From: Candidatus Thorarchaeota archaeon
GTDB lineage: Archaea; Asgardarchaeota; Thorarchaeia; Thorarchaeales; Thorarchaeaceae
Length of the DNA stretch: 64,000 nt
Reading direction: 5' to 3'
NCBI GenBank assembly: GCA_004524445.1
Contig: SDNP01000014.1
Location: 1-64,000 of the forward strand
The notes under the pieces: model-generated
Databases searched by the model: none
What the model was told of the DNA's origin: nothing
What the model saw: the letters and a program-made list of their open reading frames with translations, nothing else
Position numbers and translations under genes: made by a program
Part shown: in pieces, positions 8,099-17,900 of the stretch
Position numbering within the stretch: the first letter of the stretch is position 1
Layout of the letters: every line of letters starts with the position of its first letter

Positions 8099-8764
8099 TT
8101 GCAGCAGAAAACGAGCATATACGCAGTTAGAACAACTATTGGACAGGAAAAGGGAGTGACTGATTTAATCACTACCGCAGTCATCGGAGAAACCGATGTA
8201 TGGGGTTGTCCCTTTTGTTCAGAGGAGTTTCCATCTAAGGAAGCGACACGAATTCATATGCAGAGCTGTGACAAGGCAAAAGGTAGCGATAAGGAACCCA
8301 AGTTAATATCACAGAATCAGCTTCTTGGACGTGTAAAGGCGATTCTTGTTCCTGAAACCCTTAGAGGTTACGTATTTCTTGAAACACTCGAGTTTAGAGA
8401 TGTCGAGATTGCCATTTCTGGTGTCCCTCATGTGAGAGGAAGAGTAAGTGGCAAGGTGACCTTCGAGGAAATTGATAAATTTCTGGTACCAAAGCCAGCA
8501 GCAGAGGGAATTTCAACAGACGATGTTGTGGAACTCACTTCGGGGCCATTCAAAGGAGAACGAGCAAGAGTTGTTCGTGTTGATGCAGCAAAAGAGGAAC
8601 TAGTTGTTGAGCTTCTTGATAGCCCACATACTATTCCGTTGCGAACCCATGCTGACTTTGCTAAGATAGTGCAAAAGGCAAAGAAGGAAGACGAAGAGGC
8701 GGAAGAGACCGAGGAAGAAGAGGAAGAGGAGCTAGAAGAGGACTCTTTCTGGTCTAGAGGATAA
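8099..8764 (+). CDS. spt5: Transcription elongation factor Spt5 (NusG) with inserted C2HC zinc finger
   Basis: Spt5 binds the RNA polymerase clamp with its NGN domain and contacts other factors through its KOW domain. Here NGN starts at SIYAVRTTIGQEKGV (residues 6-20) and resumes at VKAILVPETLRGYVFLE (79-95). Between them is an insert of about 45 residues holding a Cx2Cx12Hx3C zinc finger (C37, C40, H53, C57). NGN ends around FEEIDKFL; KOW spans about 141-175 (DVVELTSGPFKGERARVVRVD). A Glu-rich tail of about 30 residues, also unusual, closes the protein. TTG at 8099 is preferred: GGGGTG lies 5 bases upstream. It belongs with secE upstream. Confidence 0.93.
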   Translation: MQQKTSIYAVRTTIGQEKGVTDLITTAVIGETDVWGCPFCSEEFPSKEATRIHMQSCDKAKGSDKEPKLISQNQLLGRVKAILVPETLRGYVFLETLEFRDVEIAISGVPHVRGRVSGKVTFEEIDKFLVPKPAAEGISTDDVVELTSGPFKGERARVVRVDAAKEELVVELLDSPHTIPLRTHADFAKIVQKAKKEDEEAEETEEEEEEELEEDSFWSRG

Positions 8765-8892
8765 ATCGAAGCCGTTTTACTTCATGACAGATGGTGTGCT
8801 AGTCCATAATGTTTTTAACAATTCACTAAGGCGACGATGTATACCTCCTTAATCTGACATGGTACACGATATCATGTCTGGGGTGATGAAAA

Positions 8893-9006
8893 GTGACAAG
8901 AGATGCAGTAGACTACAAAGGATTCTATTCTAGTTTTATCCTTAATGTCGGCTCTAACGATACTAATCGATATGTATCCAACCACTGCATCAGGAGAAGT
9001 GAATAA
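8893..9006 (+). CDS. Putative 37-codon leader ORF ahead of the L11 operon
   Basis: Starts at a GTG 6 bases after GGGGTGA, a near-perfect archaeal ribosome binding site, and stops at TAA 9004-9006, one base before the L11 start codon. L11 itself has only a weak GGAG 11 bases upstream. The peptide (MTRDAVDYKGFYSSFILN...) resembles no known family. The arrangement suggests a translated leader that re-initiates or couples into L11 translation. It could instead be a fortuitous ORF in a regulatory leader RNA. Confidence 0.4.
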   Translation: MTRDAVDYKGFYSSFILNVGSNDTNRYVSNHCIRRSE

Positions 9007-9007
9007 A

Positions 9008-9511
9008 TTGAGTGAACAACTAATTACAGTAGATGCCATGGTTGAAGGTGGCAAGGCTTCGGGAGGACCACCAATCGGTCCGGCACTAGGCCCTACTGGC
9101 GTGAACATTTTTCAAGTGGTCACAAAGATCAACGAGATTACTGAACCTTTTGCGGGATTGAAAGTACCAGTCACCATCACGGTGAATCCCCAGACCAAGG
9201 AATTTGAAGTTGAGGTAGGTACACCTCCAACCAGCGCGCTCATCTTGAAAGAGATCGGAGCACCCAAGGGTTCAGGAGAACCAGATGAGAATATCATTGG
9301 AAACATGACAATTGACCAAGTGAAGAATGTCGCCAAGGGGAAGGCAGCGGACCTTACCGCTCTGACAATGAAGACTGCTGCCATGATTGTCGCAGGCACC
9401 TGTGTTTCAATGGGTGTTACGATAGAAGGGAAGCCTCCGAAGGAGTTCCAGCAGGAAGTCCGGGAAGGAAAATGGGATGAGCAGTTAGACGAACCTTTGA
9501 AGGAGGACTAG
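9008..9511 (+). CDS. rpl11: Ribosomal protein uL11
   Basis: Stalk-base protein that binds the GTPase-associated region of 23S rRNA. N-terminal domain with GGKASGGPPIGPALGPTGVN (the Pro/Gly-rich L11 signature); C-terminal RNA-binding domain with PPTSALILKE and DLTALTMKTAAMIVAGTCVSMGV. The TTG at 9008 gives 167 residues, normal for archaea; the ORF track extends to an ATG at 8945 with no ribosome binding site. First ribosomal gene of the L11-L1-L10-L12 operon. Confidence 0.95.
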   Translation: MSEQLITVDAMVEGGKASGGPPIGPALGPTGVNIFQVVTKINEITEPFAGLKVPVTITVNPQTKEFEVEVGTPPTSALILKEIGAPKGSGEPDENIIGNMTIDQVKNVAKGKAADLTALTMKTAAMIVAGTCVSMGVTIEGKPPKEFQQEVREGKWDEQLDEPLKED

Positions 9512-9515
9512 CCAA

Positions 9516-10178
9516 ATGTCATATGACTATGATATGGAAGCAGTCGAGAAGGCTGTGGCCGAGGCGAGAGAGAAAGGACAAGAAAGAGGCATCAATTTCG
9601 AACAAAGCATTGATGTCGCAGTCAATTTCAGAAGCAAAGAGCTTGATATGTCGGACTCAGAAAATAGAATCAACCAAGAGGTAGTTTTGCCTAACCATCT
9701 GGTTCCGCCGCCTACGATATGTGCAATTGGTGACGGTGAATTTGCTGAAAATGCAGAGGCGGCTGGTGTCGATAGAGTCATTGCGAAGGATGATATCGCT
9801 ACTATCGCTGAAGACAAGAAAGCTCGGAAAACTCTTGCAAAAGAGTTTGATTTCTTTGTATCTGTCACTGACGCAATGCCCCTGGTGGGAAGATATCTAG
9901 GTCAGGCGCTTGGCCCGAGAGGGAAGATGCCTAGACCATATCCACCCCAAGCAGATCTTGAACCAGTGGTAGAGCAATATCGTCGCACAGTACGAATCAG
10001 AATGAGAAACACGCCAACCTTCCACACAAAAGTGGGACATGTGAACATGAGTGACAGGAAGATTGCTGAGAACATTGCAGCAATCCTCAACTTCGTTCAA
10101 CGAAAGGAGCTCATTCAACGAGTTGGAAGTGTTCTTGTCAAGACTACCATGGGACCCCCAGTGGAGGTACCCTACTAA
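9516..10178 (+). CDS. rpl1: Ribosomal protein uL1
   Basis: L1-stalk protein that helps release deacylated tRNA. Recognised by the two-domain L1 pattern with the family signature LGQALGPRGKMPRPYPP and the flanking VRIRMRNTPTFHTKVGHVNMS. 220 residues. GGAGG at the end of rpl11 precedes the ATG. In methanogens L1 represses its own operon by binding mRNA that mimics its rRNA site; the same may apply here but no site was identified. Confidence 0.96.
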   Translation: MSYDYDMEAVEKAVAEAREKGQERGINFEQSIDVAVNFRSKELDMSDSENRINQEVVLPNHLVPPPTICAIGDGEFAENAEAAGVDRVIAKDDIATIAEDKKARKTLAKEFDFFVSVTDAMPLVGRYLGQALGPRGKMPRPYPPQADLEPVVEQYRRTVRIRMRNTPTFHTKVGHVNMSDRKIAENIAAILNFVQRKELIQRVGSVLVKTTMGPPVEVPY

Positions 10179-10190
10179 AGGTGAAACACA

Positions 10191-11213
10191 TTGAGCGTTT
10201 ATGAAAAGAAAATCCCTCAATGGAAAATTGACTTGGTAGATAAGCTGGCTGAAACCATCAAGAATAGCAAGATGGTTGGCCTAGTCAACGTAGAGGGCGT
10301 TGGTGCCAAGCAGCTCCAAGGAATCCGGGATAGTTTGAGAGGCTCTGCCAAAATCAAAATGGCCCGGAATACACTGATGAAGAGAGCAATCGATGAGTCA
10401 GAACAAGAAGGTATTGAGGACTTAGCAGCCCATCTCAAGGGACCTGTTTCGTTCATCTTCAGTGATGAAGACCCCTTCTTGTTGAGCAAGTTTCTCAGTG
10501 AAAACAAGGCAGCTGCACCTGCAAAGGGAGGCCAAGTGTCGCCCAAGGACATCATAGTACCTGCTATGAACACGGGTGTCGCACCCGGCCCGTTCATCAG
10601 TGAACTTGCAGCGCTGGATATTCCATCTCGAGTAAAGGGTGGAGTCATCCATGTGACTGAAGACACTGTTGCTGTAGAAGCTGGAGAAGTGATCTCCAAT
10701 GCAATGGCACAGATGCTCGGGAGACTGGGTATCGAGCCAATGGAGCTTCAGCTCAAGCTCGTTGCGGCATATGCTGATGGCACGGTGCTCACAACTGAGG
10801 ACCTAGAGATAGACCTCGAAGCATTATTCGGGAACGTCTTACTCGGTCATCAGTACGCAGTCAATCTGTCAGTCAATACTGGATACCCAACCTCGGAAAC
10901 AATACCACTGATTATCGCCAAGGCCAATATGGAGGCAAAGAACCTGGCACTGACTATTGGATTCTTTACTCCCGAACTCTTGAACGAATTCTTGGCAAAG
11001 GCGAATTCAGAGGCAGCCATGCTGGCTGGTTTGATAGCCGATAAGGATCCAGATGCAATACCCTCAGACCTCGTTAATCAGATTCAAGCTGCAGCAGCAG
11101 CACCTCCCGAGGCACCCTCAGCAGAGGAGAGCCCCGATGAGGAGGAAGAAGCTGAAGAAGAGGAAGATGAGGAGGAAGAAGCTGTAGCAGGCCTAGGCGG
11201 CCTGTTTGGTTAA
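10191..11213 (+). CDS. rpl10: Ribosomal protein uL10 (P0)
   Basis: Archaeal P0 that anchors the stalk: N-terminal rRNA-binding domain (to about residue 110; VGLVNVEGVGAKQLQGIRDSL), the inserted archaeal/eukaryotic domain, C-terminal helices that bind L12 dimers, then an Ala-rich hinge, a Glu/Asp stretch and the factor-binding tail GLGGLFG. 340 residues. TTG start 6 bases after GGTGA. It shares its tail with the following L12 gene, as expected for P-proteins. Confidence 0.96.
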   Translation: MSVYEKKIPQWKIDLVDKLAETIKNSKMVGLVNVEGVGAKQLQGIRDSLRGSAKIKMARNTLMKRAIDESEQEGIEDLAAHLKGPVSFIFSDEDPFLLSKFLSENKAAAPAKGGQVSPKDIIVPAMNTGVAPGPFISELAALDIPSRVKGGVIHVTEDTVAVEAGEVISNAMAQMLGRLGIEPMELQLKLVAAYADGTVLTTEDLEIDLEALFGNVLLGHQYAVNLSVNTGYPTSETIPLIIAKANMEAKNLALTIGFFTPELLNEFLAKANSEAAMLAGLIADKDPDAIPSDLVNQIQAAAAAPPEAPSAEESPDEEEEAEEEEDEEEEAVAGLGGLFG

Positions 11214-11234
11214 ATAATAAAGAGGTAATAAAAA

Positions 11235-11537
11235 ATGGAGTACGTATACACAGCACTTCTGCTTCACAAAGCAGGCCAAGATCTTACCGATGCCAATATG
11301 GAGTCTGTTCTCAGCGCCGCAGGCGTTAAGCCAGATAAAGGTAGGATAAAGGCCATGCTTGCAGCACTCGAGGGTGTCGACATTGAAGATGCCCTGAAAT
11401 CGGCCGCAGCGGTTCCGACCGCCGCCGCACCAGCAGTAACTGGTGGAGAGGCTGCCGCAGCAGAAGAAGAGAAGGAAGAGGAAGAAGAGGAAGAGGAAGA
11501 AGAGTTCACTGCTGGACTTGGAAGCCTGTTTGGTTAG
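11235..11537 (+). CDS. rpl12: Ribosomal protein P1 (archaeal L12)
   Basis: A 100-residue stalk protein: helical dimerisation domain ([22 protein letters not shown]), Ala/Pro-rich hinge, Glu-rich stretch and the conserved GLGSLFG end that recruits translational GTPases. AGAGGT precedes the ATG. Last gene of the operon, followed by a hairpin with a T-run. Confidence 0.96.
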   Translation: MEYVYTALLLHKAGQDLTDANMESVLSAAGVKPDKGRIKAMLAALEGVDIEDALKSAAAVPTAAAPAVTGGEAAAAEEEKEEEEEEEEEEFTAGLGSLFG

Positions 11538-11583
11538 AGTATAAGCTTTGCCCTCCAAATCCTAGCCTTCATTCAGTTTAGAC

Positions 11584-11626
11584 GGGCCAGCGGGCCGCAA
11601 GCCTGCTCGCCCATCAACGTCTTTTT
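11584..11626 (+). terminator. Hairpin plus T-run after rpl12
   Basis: GGGC-c-AGC-g-GGC pairs with GCC-t-GCT-c-GCCC around a CGCAA loop (11584-11612; one C/C mismatch and one G/U pair). CTTTTT lies at 11621-11626. It sits between the convergent ends of the ribosomal operon and the next gene, so it probably ends the operon transcript. Archaeal termination needs mainly the T-run; the hairpin is a bonus signal. Confidence 0.6.
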
Positions 11627-11643
11627 CGTTCAAAACACATGAA

Positions 11644-12453
11644 CTACCGCTTTTTATGAAGATGAAATACCACTATAGCAATCATAACTAATGAGACTCC
11701 GAAAACCACATACAACAGAAGTATTGGGGGAAAGTTGGTTTTTCCTCGCAACGTGGCTCGAAATGATGTCCAATCACTATCAAACTCTGAGGCGTTGAAG
11801 TCCCAAATTCCCCGTGCATTGGCACCATCATAAGTTGACGTGAAATAATCCTCAGGATAGAAGCTGTGTTCGATAAACTGAGAATACCCACGAATCTCCA
11901 TATCAACAGTTTCATGACTGTCACTAGCCCATGTGGAGGCGGATCCTACATAATATCGAATATTTATGGCATTGCCAAACCAATTCGGAGTGAATTTCAC
12001 GAACGAGTCAATAATGCGAACCTGAGTTTCAAAAAAGCTCACATTGAAAATGGCGAACATGAGCTCATGGGTGGGAACATAGAGGGTAAGGTCGGATATA
12101 CTGATGCTTGATCCATTTACAAGGTCATAACCAACCTCTGTGCCATCAACCAGTATCTCCAACTCCAGTCCATCGTCATCACCGGTGACAGGTTGCCAAT
12201 CGTATGTAGGAAATAAAAACGCGACCCGAAGACCTTCTTCAGAAGGAGACTCCAGTCTGAAGGTGGAATTGAAAGTAACCGAGCCATAGGCATCAATTGA
12301 CACATTCACCTCTGCAAGTGGCATGGATACTGTAGTGTTCAGACCGAAACAACCGCCCGCACTAATGTCTTCAAGAACCATCACGTCGGCGGCGACTGGA
12401 GAGAGAAACTGGATGCTTGCTGCAAGTAGAAGGATGACTAGTATGGATTTCAT
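11644..12453 (-). CDS. Secreted, C-terminally membrane-anchored protein of unknown function
   Basis: Begins with a signal peptide (MKSILVILLLAASIQFLSPVAA), continues with about 220 mostly beta-rich residues carrying several N-glycosylation sequons (NTT, NST, NVS), and ends in a membrane span followed by HLHKKR. The bulk is therefore outside the cell. No family is recognised; the beta-rich pattern resembles archaeal surface proteins. The ATG at 12453 is chosen because it opens the signal peptide; upstream in-frame starts at 12474 or earlier are possible. Its promoter region is shared with the divergent HDAC-like gene. Confidence 0.7.
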   Translation of the reverse strand: MKSILVILLLAASIQFLSPVAADVMVLEDISAGGCFGLNTTVSMPLAEVNVSIDAYGSVTFNSTFRLESPSEEGLRVAFLFPTYDWQPVTGDDDGLELEILVDGTEVGYDLVNGSSISISDLTLYVPTHELMFAIFNVSFFETQVRIIDSFVKFTPNWFGNAINIRYYVGSASTWASDSHETVDMEIRGYSQFIEHSFYPEDYFTSTYDGANARGIWDFNASEFDSDWTSFRATLRGKTNFPPILLLYVVFGVSLVMIAIVVFHLHKKR

Positions 12454-12577
12454 CTGAACACTGTTTACTTCCATCATACTACTAACTATATCAAAAAAGG
12501 AATTAAGGATTGACCTCGGCTGACTTCTGAACCAAGTGACCCACAGAATCATATTCTCTGACGCATATTTTCCAATC

Positions 12578-13360
12578 ATGAAGATTGTCTTCCACCCGAA
12601 GATGAGAGAGAGTTATGACCACACCCCGGCAGGAGCTCCAAACCGATTAAACTCAGCGGTGGAGATACTCAGTAGGCACCCAGACTATGAGTTTGTTGAG
12701 GCGAGACAAGCCACAGAAGAAGAGATCTATCGTGCCCATGTACAAGGTCATATTGAGAAAATCAAAGAGGAGAGAAACTCTAGGATTGGGGGGCGGCTCT
12801 ATGAAATGGCAATGCTTGCAGCTGGAGGATCCGTCATGACCGCAGAAATTGCAGCAGAGGGAGAGCCCGCATTTGGGCTCATACGTCCACCAGGACATCA
12901 TGCCTCATATTCATCATATTGGGGATTCTGTTACTTCAACAACATGGCAATCGCCATCTTAGCCTTGAGGGCACAGGGGCTGATTCAATCAGCATACATT
13001 TTGGACTTCGACCTTCATACTGGCGACGGCAATATCAACATTCTTGGAGATGACCCTGATATTGTGATTCACAACCCGAGTGGATTTGGGGAAGAGGAAT
13101 ACCTTGAGAATGTGAGAAGGGGTCTGGACAGATCACCTGAGGTAGACATCATCGCTGCATCTGCAGGGTTTGATCAATACATAGACGACTGGGGAGGAAA
13201 GCTCTCGACTGAGGCTTTTGCCACGATTGGAGCCATATTGAATGAGTTTGCTGAAGAAAACTGCAAGGGGCGCCGTTTCGGGCTGCTTGAGGGCGGATAC
13301 AACTTTGAGGACCTTGGTAAGAATGTCTTAGCCTTCTGTGAAGGATTAAGGGGAAAGTAG
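12578..13360 (+). CDS. HDAC/AcuC/APAH-superfamily metal-dependent deacetylase
   Basis: Zinc-dependent amide hydrolase fold. It retains the His pair in RPPGHHASY (about residues 107-108), the metal ligands Asp and His in DFDLHTGDGN, the Asp of SAGFDQY and the LLEGGYN loop with the catalytic Tyr. The usual second His of the DxDxHH motif is Thr. Acetylpolyamines, acetyl-lysine or acetylated sugars are possible substrates; the sequence does not decide. ATG at 12578 gives 260 residues; the track extends 14 codons into the divergent gene. A methyltransferase gene follows after 31 bases. Confidence 0.9.
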   Translation: MKIVFHPKMRESYDHTPAGAPNRLNSAVEILSRHPDYEFVEARQATEEEIYRAHVQGHIEKIKEERNSRIGGRLYEMAMLAAGGSVMTAEIAAEGEPAFGLIRPPGHHASYSSYWGFCYFNNMAIAILALRAQGLIQSAYILDFDLHTGDGNINILGDDPDIVIHNPSGFGEEEYLENVRRGLDRSPEVDIIAASAGFDQYIDDWGGKLSTEAFATIGAILNEFAEENCKGRRFGLLEGGYNFEDLGKNVLAFCEGLRGK

Positions 13361-13391
13361 GTTCTATCGCAGAAACTGGAGGGCAAATCTG

Positions 13392-14252
13392 ATGAGATGT
13401 ATCGAATTTCTCGCAGAAGACGCACCAGTGTTTTTGGACGCACATAATGCATGCATACTCCTTAAAGCACGACAGAAGGAACTAGCCTCGGTCGAAGTTT
13501 CACTAGACCTTGGTCTCTCAACCCAGAGTGTTGATTTCTCAGAGTGGGATTGCGATGCTCAGGAACTGGATAAAATTGTAAAAAAACCGAATTCTGCTTA
13601 CATCATACGAGATGGAACTGCAAATGAGATTGCAATTCGTAATTCTATTGAGTACAGACTCCGTCCTACAGAGAAGGGACAGGCTCCGGCACTTGTAATA
13701 GACGAAGAATTGATGCATCAGATTGCCCCCCTTGGACCAATGGAATACGCAAGGAGGAGGGCTGAACTCGCTGTAAATCCCGGATGGCGGGTCCTAGATA
13801 TCGGTACAGGACTTGGCTACTCAGCAATTGCCTCTCTTGACAGAGATGCACATGAAGTTGTATCAATCGAGAAGCACCCTGAAGTCATTGAACTTTCACG
13901 GATGAATCCCTGGTCTCAAAGGCTTCATGAAGATGAAAGAGTAAGCATAGTCATTGGTGATGCATTCGAAGTGGTCAGCACGTTGCGAGTCGATAGCTTT
14001 GATTCTGTGTTTCACGACCCGCCTCAGATCCAGCTCACCCCCAAACTCTACTCTACCAAAATGTATCGTTTGATTGGTCAGGTTTTGGTACCAGATGGAC
14101 AATTATGTCACTATGTTGGACCAGAGGGATTCTCCTACAGGGGGCAAGAGGTTGCAAAGTTGGTCGAAAATAGATTACGAGGGAATGGATTTCACAGCAT
14201 TGAGTTCATTCCAAAGCTTCAGAGTATTCTTGCTACGTATGGGGACAAGTAG
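13392..14252 (+). CDS. Archaeal SAM-dependent methyltransferase (COG2521-like)
   Basis: A 286-residue protein whose first ~110 residues form an N-terminal domain, followed by a class I methyltransferase fold: motif I VLDIGTGLGYSAI, acidic VSIEKHPEVI, GDAFEVV and FDSVFHDPPQIQL. The overall order resembles an archaeal family of predicted methyltransferases related to spermidine synthase. The substrate is unknown. Likely cotranscribed with the deacetylase-like gene. Confidence 0.82.
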   Translation: MRCIEFLAEDAPVFLDAHNACILLKARQKELASVEVSLDLGLSTQSVDFSEWDCDAQELDKIVKKPNSAYIIRDGTANEIAIRNSIEYRLRPTEKGQAPALVIDEELMHQIAPLGPMEYARRRAELAVNPGWRVLDIGTGLGYSAIASLDRDAHEVVSIEKHPEVIELSRMNPWSQRLHEDERVSIVIGDAFEVVSTLRVDSFDSVFHDPPQIQLTPKLYSTKMYRLIGQVLVPDGQLCHYVGPEGFSYRGQEVAKLVENRLRGNGFHSIEFIPKLQSILATYGDK

Positions 14253-14312
14253 AGCTCTCAAGTTTCTAAGGTGCTTAAATCACTCCGGTATGAATAAGAA
14301 GTGGTGCATCCA

Positions 14313-14564
14313 ATGAGATTCTTGACTCTGCTAAGCCCGCTCTCTAACTTTGCTCAGATGATCTCCGTTTATTTTGCAGAGATTTGGGAGTTCTTGATTT
14401 TTATCGGAAGGGTCTCTGGAATCATTATTGTACTGGCAGGCGCAATAATCTGGTTCACCGATGCAAATCCTAAGCGTGGAAAGGGCCTAGTATTTGGCGG
14501 TATTGTGCTATCCATTGTTGTCCAATATTTCGTTATCTATCCACCTGCTTTCGTCGTTATTTGA
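14313..14564 (+). CDS. Small membrane protein, two predicted spans
   Basis: 83 residues with two hydrophobic segments (FLIFIGRVSGIIIVLAGAIIWF and GLVFGGIVLSIVVQYFVIY) joined by the polar loop TDANPKRGKG. The ATG at 14313 follows GGTG by 6 bases, which favours it over the GTG-initiated longer ORF. No family is recognised. The spacing of the two helices resembles small pore-like or pilin-like membrane proteins, but nothing specific supports that. Confidence 0.6.
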   Translation: MRFLTLLSPLSNFAQMISVYFAEIWEFLIFIGRVSGIIIVLAGAIIWFTDANPKRGKGLVFGGIVLSIVVQYFVIYPPAFVVI

Positions 14565-14643
14565 GGTGCCTAGAATCCCAACGCCCGTCATGTCATGCGG
14601 AAAGGTTTATGTCTACATCCCTCAGGTCATTCCAGTGATGCTC

Positions 14644-14751
14644 GGGCCCGTTGCCTAGCCCGGATAGGGCGCTACCCTTCTATATTGCCTGACTTGCTCC
14701 GGCTTGTAGGACAGGTAGATCTCGAGCGTTCGAATCGCTCCGGGCCCGCCA
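14644..14751 (+). tRNA. tRNA-Arg(TCT) with a ~30-nt intron at 37/38
   Basis: Acceptor GGGCCCG pairs with CGGGCCC, G73 and encoded CCA follow. D arm GCCT..GGGC, anticodon stem CTACC/GGTAG and T arm GAGCG-TTCGAAT-CGCTC are all intact. Between the anticodon stem halves lies a 37-base loop; removing 14683-14712 leaves C-T-TCT-A-A, anticodon TCT. The site, just after position 37, is the usual archaeal intron position, and an internal GCC/GGC helix allows a relaxed bulge-helix-bulge. Mature length with CCA is 78. Confidence 0.92.
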
Positions 14752-14990
14752 CCAACCATTCCAATCTGTTTTGGGTCATCAAAATTCGTTCTTCAGAAAA
14801 TGACAAAAAGTCGGAAGTCGTTGTGCCGGTTGCGATGAAGGAAGTGCGAAATGGAGGTTATGAGGACACTGCAATAGAAACGGGGCATTAATAGCGCTAT
14901 TTCAATTCGTCAATCGGTTCTTCACACCATTTAATGCATGGTGAGAGCTTTTTCGTTCTCTTGCGGATGCAAATGAAATTTGGATTCCGC
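14752..14990. other. Gap between tRNA-Arg and the giant membrane-protein gene
   Basis: About 240 bases without a supportable gene. It follows the tRNA 3' end and faces the 3' end of the minus-strand gene. The T-rich tttttcgttc at 14949-14958 could end a transcript. Nothing else stands out. Confidence 0.4.
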
Positions 14991-17900
14991 TTATTGCCGC
15001 TGAAGAAGAGCCGCCTTTAGTTTCTCCCGTAGATGCCATGATAGATTTGCCTTCTCAATCACCATCAAACACTCTTTTCGTTCGAGTTGGAGTTCTCCGC
15101 AATAGCCGAGGAATAGCTTCAATATGTCCATGTTTCGAATTCCCTCTGGTGGTGTATGGCACACCTCTAGCTGATTTGCAAAGAGGGCAATCTTCTGATG
15201 TTTAGGAATATCTAGCTGCATTACTTTGGAAAAGAGGTCAAGCAACCCAGACCAGACCCCAATTGACCAGACCTGATTGCACTGCTTTCTCCAGGCTGAT
15301 TCCGCTGTTTCCCGTATTCTTACCATCGGATTTGCTGGTGCATAGTAGCCAGAGGAACCAGACGTCAGGGCTTTAAATCTAGGATCACCTATGAGTTTTG
15401 CCATAAGATTGTCAAATGCTGGACCGTTGAGTAGCCGTTTGACAACTTGATTGATTTGGTTGAAGGACTGCGCTTTCCGTGCTGCATTTAGTACTCTCAT
15501 TGCCACAGTAGGATTTTCGATAGGCGTCTGGCCTGCAACCTTTGAGCCCAAAACAGCAGTACATGCCTTAAGAGCCAACTCATTGTCTGGCATAATGGGA
15601 ACTTCCAAGAAGAAATCCTTGGTTTGATTCAGGATATGTGTCCATAGCGCTCGTTCCAATCTGTCGAGTTCATCACGAATCAGTCCACCACCGATATCAG
15701 TGGCCGTAGGAAGAGCTATTCGCATTGCTTGAGAAGCCTTTGCTATCTCCGTGATATTGCCCTGAGAGTTATCAGATAGATTTGGCAGACTCCTTAGAAT
15801 TCGCTCCATTACCATCGAGGCAGTCATCGTATCTTTCGATTCAGCCACGAATTTCACCAGTAATTCCAAAGCTACCGGCCCTGCCGAATCTGCATCTTCC
15901 TCATTCAGAAATGTGATAACTTCAAAGGTACTTTTGATTCGCGACTTCGTACTTGGCCCGGCGTTTTGAGCTATGGTCTTGAGCAATCCTTCGATTTTTT
16001 CATCTTTGGGATATTCAAAATAGCTTTCCACAATGGGCGAGATTACAGTCAGCATTGCATCGTCATCCAATTCAATCTTTTTGAGTAATCCTTTGAGACG
16101 CCGAAATCTTGATTCTTGGAGCAAAATCCCTACAACCTCTAGGGCAACAACAGAATAGTGAGTCTTTTCTAACATGCCGAGTAACTCTAACGCCTTGGCT
16201 TGGGTTTTTGCGTATGCAATCTCTTGTGCCACTATTTCAAGTCGACCAACCTGAAGCAATAGATTGATACGAAGATTGGAATCCTCCAAAGACTGAGCCA
16301 ACTGGCTCAGCTCTCTTGCAGCTTCAGTATCCTTTGCAATGCTGAATAGCCCAAATGAAAGGTCAGGCATAGCATTAATCAACTTCCTTGCATCTTCATC
16401 TTGGTTATTGGTCATCAGCAACACAAGAAGGTTAACTGCTTCACGTCTATAGCTCTGCAATATCATATTTCTAAACTGAGTAATCGCCAAGTCTAAATTG
16501 CCCTCTTTGAGGGAGGAAACTACTGCAACACGATATGCATCCTCCTGAAGACTCAACGCAGTAAATATACGATAGGTTTCTTCCCAATGTGATGCCTCTA
16601 ATACGTTGGCTAGTTCAAGCAACTGATTTCTACACGGGGATATTCCTGCCAAGGTTGATAGCATATTTTCTGGACAGTTGTTCTTCTGAGCAAGTCGGAC
16701 AGCAGACTCAAACATGTTATTCTTCAAGTATATCAAAAGCGCTTGTTCCTGATTGGATTCTGAATTAGATTCGATTTCAACAGCCTTTGTGATTTCATCA
16801 TATCGGGAAACCCACGATTTTCGTTTGTATATTGCAGCGCCCACAGCCACTAAGAGTGCAGGTATCATGAAATAAAGCGCATAAGTCTGCCAAATAGTTG
16901 TCATGGCGTAAGACTCAGAGCTCAAATCCACCAGTATCTCTGCTGTACCAACCAAGATCTCTGCAGAGATGTCAACATTTCCGCCCATAAGAGATAGATC
17001 TAGCATTTCGAATTGAAATGAATATGTGTTTATTCCAGGTTCGATTACAACGAATCTTGAGTCTATGATCGCTCCATTCCTCAGTATTTTGATTGTCGCA
17101 GGAAATGACGAGTCTTCAGTATTAGATACAATAACATCAATATGCCATACGCCGACCTGTTTGGTTTCGGGTATACGTATTTCCGATACCCATATTCTAG
17201 GCGCCCTTGAAGTCACAATTTGAGTGAACTCATAGACGCTTCCTTCAGGGAAAAAGTGAATCTCATAGTCTCCATTTATCGCCTCTATTGGCAAATCTAA
17301 TTCAATCTCAGATTGATATCCATCATCGCAAACAGCTTGTCCTGTGAATAACAGAGACTCATCTGGTGCAATTATGAAATAGTCGAAGTATGCAACGGGA
17401 ATCGGGTAGCCTTCAGATGTTTCGAGTCCTAGTGTATACGCTGTTGATGCACCCAATACGGCATATGTAACAGAAATGGATTTCGCAATTGGTGCCTGTA
17501 CTTCTATAGGCAAAGTGTAGTGGCGGTCACTATCGGGAATCCCGTACACAAGAGTGTAGTTACCGATAGAATCACAGAAAGAGAATGAGAGTGATAATTC
17601 CGCAATCGAATTTTCACTACATCTTAGAATCCCAGAGCAGAACACAGTGCCATTCGGACAAAATACTTGATATTCAAATGAGTGTGAAGGCACTCTATTA
17701 CCGTTCAAATCCTCCAAACCGAGGGTGATGTTGATGCGCAAACCCAGTGTAGTTGAAATGTTCGGAATGAGTGTCGTAGGAGGGATAAAATCAATTGTTG
17801 TAGAAAAGGTAAGCATTGTATCAGGATCTATCAAATCAAACCGCCATCTTCCATCAGCATCATCATCAGACAGAGCCAAATCATAGCTACCCGTGTATCC

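Noticed and set aside
12578-13360. Inactive HDAC because of HTGDGN instead of HHGxG
   Set aside because: The metal-binding Asp and His and the separate His pair and Tyr are retained; the changed His is not a metal ligand, so activity is likely.
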